The notes beneath the pieces are model-generated. The model saw nothing but the letters and a program-made list of their open reading frames with translations, searched no databases and was not told the origin of the DNA. From positions 1-9,203 of the forward strand of contig JADDPM010000088.1 in assembly GCA_016781885.1 (NCBI GenBank): a DNA stretch of 9,203 bases, in the 5' to 3' direction. Source of the DNA: Rubrobacter sp. (GTDB lineage Bacteria > Actinomycetota > Rubrobacteria > Rubrobacterales > Rubrobacteraceae). Of this stretch, positions 1 to 4,914 are shown one piece after another; positions within the stretch are counted from its first letter, which is position 1; each line of letters begins with the position of its first letter. The position numbers and the translations under genes are program-made.

Positions 1-727
1 CGCGGGCCACCAGCACGCCAGCCAGGGGCAGCACGGCCAGAAAAGAGATCAGACGCAGCGGGCGGGCGAACTCGTCGTAGGCCTGCCGTGTGCGCTGGGA
101 CCAGAACTGGCGTACCGTCGGCGGGCCCCGCCGTACGAAGAGGTCGAGCGGCACCGCCTCAGTGCCACCCGCCGCGCGCACGGTGCGCACGAGCTCGAAG
201 TTCTCGAACATCACGTCGCCGTCGTACCCTCCCGTAGCCAGCAGCGCCGACCGGCGCACCCCGAGCGTGCCCGGCCAGTCACCTCCCGCGAGACGGTTGA
301 GTAGCGAACGGGCCGTATCCCACCGGGCGTGCCAGGGAAGGGGATCGAAGTAGTTCTGCGGCCGCACGACGTGGGCCGTATCCAGCGCGAGGATGATCCG
401 GGCCAGGGACCGTGCCTCGTAGCGCACGTCGTCGTCGGCGATCACGATCCGCTCGTAACTCGCCCGTCGCACACCTGTGAGCACGCCGCCGACCTTACCG
501 TTCGGCGTCAGGAGGTCCGGGTCCGGCGGCACGTGGACTATGAGACGGCCCGTCCCCCCGGAGGTCTTGAGTTGGGCGGCGTGGACCTCGAATACCCCGG
601 GCGGCGAGCCATCGACCACGACGACCTCCACCTCCTCCGGCAGGGCATGCAGGTACCCGGTGAGCTCGGTTATGCCCCCGGGGTGTTCCCGACGGATCGG
701 CAGGACGTACGTCGCCCCCGTCGTCAC
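1..727 (-). CDS. Family 2 glycosyltransferase, membrane-associated, C-terminus cut by window edge
   Basis: The 242 visible residues read open to the window edge and look like a GT-A fold, GT2-type glycosyltransferase. Residues 7-39 form a beta strand, helix and a second strand ending in VVVDGSP, the nucleotide-sugar binding start. IADDDV at 96-101 carries the DXD-like metal/UDP site (D98-D100). GGYDGD (166-171) and FENFELVRTVRAAGG (174-188) match the acceptor-side region, and QRTRQ at 211-215 resembles a degenerate QxxRW motif. A hydrophobic segment at about 226-241 is probably the first membrane helix. The GTG start at 727-725 overlaps the methyltransferase stop (GTGA), with GGGGA about 6 nt upstream, so translation is probably coupled. 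The family is secure but the sugar and acceptor are unknown. Pairing with a methyltransferase suggests glycolipid or secondary-metabolite decoration (inference). N176 stands where the catalytic-base Asp of the ED motif is expected. Confidence 0.85.
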   Translation of the reverse strand, partial: MTTGATYVLPIRREHPGGITELTGYLHALPEEVEVVVVDGSPPGVFEVHAAQLKTSGGTGRLIVHVPPDPDLLTPNGKVGGVLTGVRRASYERIVIADDDVRYEARSLARIILALDTAHVVRPQNYFDPLPWHARWDTARSLLNRLAGGDWPGTLGVRRSALLATGGYDGDVMFENFELVRTVRAAGGTEAVPLDLFVRRGPPTVRQFWSQRTRQAYDEFARPLRLISFLAVLPLAGVLVAR

Positions 728-1584
728 GTCTCATCCCCAGCCGGAACACGCCCTACCGCGATAACCTGCCCCTCGCAGGCGTAGAACTCAGGATGGTTCA
801 CGAGGTGATCCGGAGCCTCCGGGTCGCGCAGCGCCCGCCAGGCCGCCAGGTCCTCCTCGGGCACCCCGCGCTCCTCTGCGACCCGCGCGAGGTACGCCAT
901 CCACGATCCGAAGAATTCTCTCTCCGCCGGCTTGAGCGGCGCCCAGCGCTCGATGAGGGTCGTCCTCTGCCAAACCCCTTCAAGCCCGGCGCGTTCGAGC
1001 CAGCGGCGTAGCTCCCGCCCCCGCACGGACCCCCTTGCCTGCGCGTCCGTCCGGTCGAGAAGGGAGACCTCGGAGAGGCGAACTACCAACAAAGAGTCAG
1101 CCGGGTAGAAGCGCGCCATCTGCACGTCCACGTCCTTTACCGCAACGGTACCGCCCGGCCGCGCCACCCGCCGGAGCTCCGCGAGCGCGGCGAGCAGACC
1201 TTCATCGTCGAAGTATTGTGTGGTGTTGGCGCACCAGACCGCGTCGAAGTTGTCGTCAGAATAAGGTAAGGCCATCAACGAACCTACCCGCACCGACACC
1301 GGACACGGCGTATCCTGCAAATCTGGGTGTCCCCCGACCGCATCCACGTTCTCGGCGGCCAGATCTACCGCGTCCACCCGTCCCTTCTCGCCGACGAGCC
1401 CGGCCAGAAGGGGCAAGTGAGTGCCACCGCCGCAACCCGCGTCGAGGACGCGCCAGCCCCGCCGTATACCGACCGCGCGGAGCATATCCTCGTACTCGGG
1501 TCGGCACGCCTCGAAGTGCGTGTCGAGCCAGCGCACGTTGGAGAGAGCCAGGCCCTCCGACGAGGTATAAGCATCCGAACTCAA
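724..1584 (-). CDS. Class I SAM-dependent methyltransferase
   Basis: This 286-aa soluble protein has a Rossmann-type methyltransferase fold. Motif I is VLDAGCGGG (46-54), which binds SAM. DAVDL (71-75) ends strand 2, with D74 placed to hold the ribose hydroxyls. FDAVWCANT (113-121) is motif IV, and RRVARPGG (138-145) is the usual turn before strand 5. The C-terminal half (about 155-270) is a helical cap likely to set substrate choice. It ends in strand-like CEGQVIAVGR. It resembles UbiE/Methyltransf_11 small-molecule enzymes, but the substrate cannot be read from the sequence. TTG at 1584 is the only start after an in-frame TAA six codons upstream. It has no close Shine-Dalgarno sequence (GGAG lies about 23 nt away), so the true start could be a later GTG (residue 17). 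The 3' end overlaps the glycosyltransferase by 4 nt, implying co-translation and a shared pathway. Confidence 0.9.
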   Translation of the reverse strand: MSSDAYTSSEGLALSNVRWLDTHFEACRPEYEDMLRAVGIRRGWRVLDAGCGGGTHLPLLAGLVGEKGRVDAVDLAAENVDAVGGHPDLQDTPCPVSVRVGSLMALPYSDDNFDAVWCANTTQYFDDEGLLAALAELRRVARPGGTVAVKDVDVQMARFYPADSLLVVRLSEVSLLDRTDAQARGSVRGRELRRWLERAGLEGVWQRTTLIERWAPLKPAEREFFGSWMAYLARVAEERGVPEEDLAAWRALRDPEAPDHLVNHPEFYACEGQVIAVGRVPAGDET

Positions 1585-1599
1585 ATCGTCACACCGCGT

Positions 1600-1749
1600 T
1601 TACGCAACTCCAAGCCTTTCCGAAACGTCGACGACAAACCGTAAGGCCACCGGTCCGCCGGAGAGCAGAACCCGCTGACCCCGAGCCCGGAACCGGCAAC
1701 CGTCACCTTCTACCCCTATTGGGCTAGCGCTAACCAGGAGCGCCGCCAT
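1600..1749 (-). CDS. Possible 49-aa small ORF upstream of the methyltransferase (uncertain)
   Basis: An ATG-to-TAA frame fills most of the gap between the 127-aa gene and the methyltransferase. It begins MAALLVSASPIGVEG and ends LRFVVDVSERLGVA. I recognise no family. Against it: no Shine-Dalgarno sequence near the ATG, and third codon positions are only moderately GC-rich, below what the neighbouring genes appear to show. For it: it is on the operon strand, starts with ATG, and ends 15 nt before the methyltransferase TTG, which itself lacks a ribosome binding site and could depend on coupling. A TACTAT hexamer (1761-1766) lies 11 nt upstream of the ATG and might be a weak -10. The frame contains an 8-bp palindrome TAGCGCTA (1725-1732). 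It could equally be untranslated leader or a decayed gene. Confidence 0.2.
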   Translation of the reverse strand: MAALLVSASPIGVEGDGCRFRARGQRVLLSGGPVALRFVVDVSERLGVA

Positions 1750-1773
1750 TGTGGGACGAGATAGTATGGTCCT

Positions 1774-2157
1774 TTAGGAGGACTTCTCCTCGCGGTAGCG
1801 CTGGATATCCTCGTAGAGCTCGTCGGGGAACTGTAGCTCGTTGTAGATATTGCAGGCGTCTGGATCGTCAGGTTTCGGGCAAATCTGGAAATCCTGCTGC
1901 GACTGCCACTCCAGGATACGGTCGCGCCGGGGCGGGTTGTAGCCCCTCTCCTCGACCTGCTGCACCATGGCGCGGACCTCCTGCTCGTCGGCGTCGTGGT
2001 CCTGCGTCAGGAGTTGCACGATCTCGTCGTTATCGATGAAGTAGCGCGAGATCATGGCGAACGTCAACCGGCCGTAGTGTCCGATGTCTTCGCCATTCTC
2101 CAAAGCGTCGAGCATATGGCTCATCATCTCGCTCTGCCGTAAGTCTTCGACGGGCAT
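1774..2157 (-). CDS. Conserved-looking 127-aa protein of unknown function
   Basis: This is a small, acidic, soluble protein with no signal peptide or membrane segment. The N-terminal half (6-72) is probably helical and includes ENGEDIGHYGRL (20-31) and a run from ISRYF to ERGYNPPRR (36-78). The second half has ILEWQSQQDF (81-90), then two cysteines in ICPKPDDPDAC (92-102) and an aromatic/acidic tail with FPDELYED (110-117). The dense, motif-like spacing (GHYGRL, RGYNPPRR, DPDAC) looks like a conserved family, not a random frame, but I cannot name a function. C93 and C102 could form a disulfide or half a metal site. The ATG is supported by GGAAGGAG (2166-2173) 8 nt upstream. It has its own promoter candidate and lies 103 nt after the sirtuin, so it may be a separate unit. 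I see no convincing terminator after it. Confidence 0.85.
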   Translation of the reverse strand: MPVEDLRQSEMMSHMLDALENGEDIGHYGRLTFAMISRYFIDNDEIVQLLTQDHDADEQEVRAMVQQVEERGYNPPRRDRILEWQSQQDFQICPKPDDPDACNIYNELQFPDELYEDIQRYREEKSS

Positions 2158-2188
2158 TCGTCCTGCTCCTTCCGTAAGGTACGCCAGG

Positions 2189-2220
2189 ACTATACGGGTA
2201 CCCTAAAGATCCAATGTGAA
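2189..2220 (-). promoter_or_regulatory. Candidate promoter of the 127-aa gene, with palindrome GGGTACCC
   Basis: On the minus strand TATAGT (2194-2189) is a one-mismatch -10 box, placed 31 nt before the ATG and upstream of the GGAAGGAG ribosome binding site. The best -35 match, TTCACA (2220-2215), is 20 nt away, longer than the usual 16-18, so the promoter may be weak or activator-dependent. A perfect 8-bp palindrome GGGTACCC (2196-2203) fills the spacer beside the -10 box, where a bound repressor would block RNA polymerase. That last point is inference only. Confidence 0.4.
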
Positions 2221-2260
2221 ACAGGTCACTCGGATGGGTGTGCGTAACGCGCCGCCCGGA

Positions 2261-3058
2261 TCAGTGCCCCGACCTTCCACCTCGAACTTGACCACCGAAC
2301 GCCGCCTTCACGAGCTTCGGCAGCACCTCGCCCGCCAGGCTCCGCAAGGCGTAATCCGCATGCCGGGTGAGCGGCGTGTCGTTCGGGTTGATCTCGACGA
2401 GCACTGCCCCGCTCCGCAGCGCCTCGAACGGGAGGGAGGCCGCGGGTTGCACGAGTCCCGACGTACCGGCGGAGATGAAGAGATCGCAGCCCCTGGCCGC
2501 CTCAAACGCCTCTTCAAGCATCCCAACCGGGAGCACCTCGCCGAACCACACCACGTCGGGACGCAAGTATGCGCCGCAACCCGGACAGGAGGGAGGGACG
2601 TTCTCGTCGTCCGCGCCTGCCTCGACGGCAATATCTTCGACCGAGCACTTCGAGCGCATGATGTTGCCGTGCAACTCCAGCACCCGCCGGCTGCCCGCCC
2701 GCCAGTGCAGGCCGTCCACGTTCTGGGTAATCAGGACAAGCCCCTCAGGGAGACGGCGCTCCAGATCGGCCAGGGCTTCGTGACTAGGATTGGGGGCCGC
2801 CTTCTCCACCAACTCCCGCCGCCAGGAGTACCACTCCCAGACCAGCTTCGGGTCGCGCTGGTAAGCCTCCGGGGTGGCGAGTTCGTGAGGATCATAGAGC
2901 TCCCAGAGACCGGTCTGGGCCTCGCGGAAGGTGGGCACGCCGCTCTCGGCGGAGACCCCCGAGCCGGTGAGAACAACTATGCTCCGGGCATCACGCAACG
3001 TCGAGACGAGACTGTCTGACAGGGAGATGCTACCGTCCCCAAGGCTAGAAAGGATCAA
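2261..3058 (-). CDS. NAD-dependent protein deacylase, sirtuin of SIRT5/CobB type
   Basis: This 265-aa cytosolic sirtuin removes acyl groups from protein lysines, using NAD and releasing nicotinamide and O-acyl-ADP-ribose. Family motifs are all present: LTGSGVSAESGVPTFR (30-45, NAD binding), TQNVDGLH (111-118), catalytic H130 in LELHGN, LRPDVVWFGE (165-174), AGTSG (197-201) and VEINP (221-225). Y77 and R80 in WYSWRR form the Y-x-x-R pair that in SIRT5 and E. coli CobB accepts succinyl or malonyl groups, so negatively charged acyl-lysines are probable substrates. The zinc module shows only three cysteines (C138, C158, C161), and the usual CxxC partner near C138 is absent. The start chosen is TTG 3058, overlapping the hisS stop as TTGA. 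A longer frame to 3145 would only read into hisS. Translation probably depends on hisS, since GAAGG lies just 1 nt from the start. Confidence 0.93.
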   Translation of the reverse strand: MILSSLGDGSISLSDSLVSTLRDARSIVVLTGSGVSAESGVPTFREAQTGLWELYDPHELATPEAYQRDPKLVWEWYSWRRELVEKAAPNPSHEALADLERRLPEGLVLITQNVDGLHWRAGSRRVLELHGNIMRSKCSVEDIAVEAGADDENVPPSCPGCGAYLRPDVVWFGEVLPVGMLEEAFEAARGCDLFISAGTSGLVQPAASLPFEALRSGAVLVEINPNDTPLTRHADYALRSLAGEVLPKLVKAAFGGQVRGGRSGH

Positions 3059-4326
3059 ACCTTCAAAGCCCGCAACAGCTCCCCGGGGCCATCCGCGACT
3101 GGCACGAACCTCTCCTCGCCCGAGGACATGTCCCTGAGCTTGCACGCGCCCTTCGCGAGCTCCTCGTCCCCAATAATGACCGCGAAGCGAACGCCCGCCC
3201 GGTCGGCCTGCTTAAACTGTCCCTTGGCGCTGCGATCCGCGTAATCCAGGTCGCAGGCGACGCCCTCCGCGCGCAGGGCCGCCGCAAGGGAGACAGCAGG
3301 CAGACGGGCCTCAGGTGTCAGGGTGACGAAGTAGACGTCCAGCTTCGCGCCCTCCTCCGGGGCGTTCGCGGCGAGAAGTATACGCTCTACCCCGCTCCCG
3401 AACCCTATACCCGGCGCCTCCGGCCCCCCGAGCTCGGAGACCAGCCCGTTGTAGCGACCTCCTCCCCCCACAGTGTCCTGAGCCCCGAGGGCCGCGCTCT
3501 TCGCCTCGAAGACGGTCAGGGTGTAATAATCGAGGCCCCGTACGAGCCGTTCGTCCACCGCATACGGCACCCCCGCCGCTTCGAGACCGGCCTTGACCGA
3601 ATCGAAGTGCGCGCGCGCCTCCTCGCTCAGGTAGTCCCCGATCACGGGTGCCTCCGCCAGCAAAGCCTGGGTGTTCCTGTCCTTGGAGTCGAAGGTGCGC
3701 AAGGGGTTCGTCTCGATGCGGGAGACAGAGTCCGGGTCCAGCTCAGACTCGTGCTTCTCGAGGTAGCTCCGCAGCTCCGGGACGTAACGTCTCCGCGTCT
3801 CCAGGTCGCCGAGGTTGTTGAGGTAGACGACTTCGTCCCTCACGCCCAAAGACTGGTGGATGGAGTAGAGGAGGGATATTATCTCTACGTCCACCAGCGG
3901 GTCATCGGAGCCGAGAACCTCCGCCCCGATCTGAACGTGCTGCCGGTAGCGGCCCTTCTGCTGGCGCTCGTGCCTGAACATCGGCCCGAGGTACCACATC
4001 TTCACAGGCTGGGCGACCTTATAGAGACTGTGCTCGACATAAGAGCGCACGACGCCCGCCGTCCCCTCCGGTCTCAGGCTGAGCTCCCGACCGCCCTTAT
4101 CGTGAAAGACGAACATCTCCTTGCGCACGATGTCCGACGCCTCACCGACGCTACGCACGAAGAGCTGGGCCTCCTCGAAGACGGGGAGCCTGACCTCAGA
4201 GTAAGCGTAACGGCGGAAGTGATCGCGGGCGACGCTCTCCGCCCACGCCCACAGCTCCGGCCTCTCGTGCGGCTCGCGCCCACCGGGGTAAACGTCGTAG
4301 GTGCCCTTCGGTCCCCGGTAGTTCAC
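3055..4326 (-). CDS. hisS: Histidyl-tRNA synthetase
   Basis: This 423-aa class II synthetase charges tRNA-His with histidine in the cytosol, and its length is normal for bacteria. The N-terminus NYRGPKGTYDV is typical. The catalytic core has RPEGTA (85-90), motif 2 from FRHER (117-121) through GRYRQ (125-129), histidine-binding LVRGLDYYT (261-269), GGGGRYNGL (287-295) and motif 3 GIGFGSGVERI (306-316). By comparison with E. coli HisRS, the substrate residues E87, R118, Q132, E136, R263, Y267 and Y268 are all kept. Residues from about 328 to 423 form the anticodon-binding alpha/beta domain. The usual FH of RQFHQ reads HV (130-131), a small variant. GTG 4326 is chosen because it overlaps the MBL stop (GTGA), has GGGAG 4 nt upstream, and gives the normal N-terminus. 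The 46-residue extension to 4464 lacks family character. It sits between the MBL and sirtuin genes with 4-nt overlaps on both sides. Confidence 0.97.
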   Translation of the reverse strand: MNYRGPKGTYDVYPGGREPHERPELWAWAESVARDHFRRYAYSEVRLPVFEEAQLFVRSVGEASDIVRKEMFVFHDKGGRELSLRPEGTAGVVRSYVEHSLYKVAQPVKMWYLGPMFRHERQQKGRYRQHVQIGAEVLGSDDPLVDVEIISLLYSIHQSLGVRDEVVYLNNLGDLETRRRYVPELRSYLEKHESELDPDSVSRIETNPLRTFDSKDRNTQALLAEAPVIGDYLSEEARAHFDSVKAGLEAAGVPYAVDERLVRGLDYYTLTVFEAKSAALGAQDTVGGGGRYNGLVSELGGPEAPGIGFGSGVERILLAANAPEEGAKLDVYFVTLTPEARLPAVSLAAALRAEGVACDLDYADRSAKGQFKQADRAGVRFAVIIGDEELAKGACKLRDMSSGEERFVPVADGPGELLRALKV

Positions 4327-4901
4327 ACGACTCCCAGAGGCAGGTAGGGGTTGCCCCGCAGCTCCTCCATCGCTTCGAGGATGGGACCGTGGCCCGCGTA
4401 CAGGCGGGTCGAGCCGTCCCAGAGGGGCATAACCCTCCTCAGGGAGACCTCGATCTCCTCCCACGAGGCTCCTGAGAGGTCCGTCCGGCCCACGCTCCCG
4501 GGGAGGATGAGGTCCCCCACAATCTGGTCCTTCCCGACCACGAACGTCACCGACCCGGGCGAGTGCCCCGGCGTGTGCAGGACGTGAAACGTCTCCCCGG
4601 CCATCACCAGGTCCTCCTCGTCCCTCAGGGGCTCGTAGTCTTGCACGCCCGCGCCGTCGGCGTCAGCCGGATGGGCGTAGACGGGGGCGTCGGTCTCGCG
4701 GCGCACATCCTCAAGAGCGCCAACGTGGTCGGGGTGGCCGTGGGTGATTAGGATGGCTACAACGGGTTTTTGAAGGACGGCCAGTATCTTCTCGGGCTCG
4801 GCGCCCGCGTCAACGACCAGGTCTCCACCGGGGGCGTGCACGACGTAGGAGTTGACCTCGAAGCTACCCATGTCGAGGCGCACTTGTTCTATCTCGGTCA
4901 A
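4323..4901 (-). CDS. Metallo-beta-lactamase-fold hydrolase, glyoxalase II-like
   Basis: This is a compact 192-aa cytosolic MBL-fold enzyme of the YcbL/glyoxalase II-like type. It keeps the whole dinuclear metal set: THGHPDH (53-59, ligands H54, H56, D58, H59), H113 in HTPGHSPGS, bridging D130 in VGDLILPGS and H171 in YAGHGP. GRTDL (138-142) is typical of this subgroup. It lacks the separate C-terminal substrate domain of classic glyoxalase II, so the thioester substrate is uncertain. Mycobacterium tuberculosis keeps a similar gene (Rv2581c) just before hisS and near rel, and B. subtilis has a related arrangement, so this is the conserved partner of that cluster. The function there is unsettled. 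The TTG start is fixed by AGGAGG (4908-4913) 6 nt upstream. The 3' end overlaps hisS by 4 nt. Confidence 0.92.
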   Translation of the reverse strand: MTEIEQVRLDMGSFEVNSYVVHAPGGDLVVDAGAEPEKILAVLQKPVVAILITHGHPDHVGALEDVRRETDAPVYAHPADADGAGVQDYEPLRDEEDLVMAGETFHVLHTPGHSPGSVTFVVGKDQIVGDLILPGSVGRTDLSGASWEEIEVSLRRVMPLWDGSTRLYAGHGPILEAMEELRGNPYLPLGVV

Positions 4902-4914
4902 GGGGAACCTCCTA
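4899..4914 (-). promoter_or_regulatory. Shine-Dalgarno/TTG start of the MBL gene with the rel stop codon embedded
   Basis: Read on the minus strand this is TAGGAGGTTCCCCTTG. The rel stop TAG (4914-4912) shares bases with a perfect AGGAGG (4913-4908), and the TTG start follows after 6 nt. A ribosome finishing rel sits directly on the initiation site of the next gene, so translation of the two should be coupled, and the strong site offsets the weak TTG codon. Confidence 0.85.

Noticed and set aside
1035..1727. 230-codon plus-strand frame across the methyltransferase 5' half and the gap
   Set aside because: Arg/Pro-rich antisense translation without motifs. The minus strand carries clear SAM-binding motifs.
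1776..1790. AGGAG/CTCCT inverted repeat at the end of the 127-aa gene as a terminator
   Set aside because: Only a 5-bp stem, inside the final codons, and without a T-run downstream on the coding strand.
2216..3019. 267-codon plus-strand frame antisense to the sirtuin gene
   Set aside because: Overlaps a gene with complete sirtuin motifs. The plus product is a His/Arg/Pro-rich mix typical of antisense frames.
3059..3145. 29-residue N-terminal extension of the sirtuin starting at 3145
   Set aside because: It is out-of-frame hisS sequence without sirtuin features. TTG 3058 in the TTGA overlap gives a normal length.
4327..4464. 46-residue N-terminal extension of HisRS starting at 4464
   Set aside because: It lies wholly inside the MBL gene, is Pro/Gly/Arg-rich, and bacterial HisRS begins close to the RGPKGT motif. 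GTG 4326 has a ribosome binding site and overlap.
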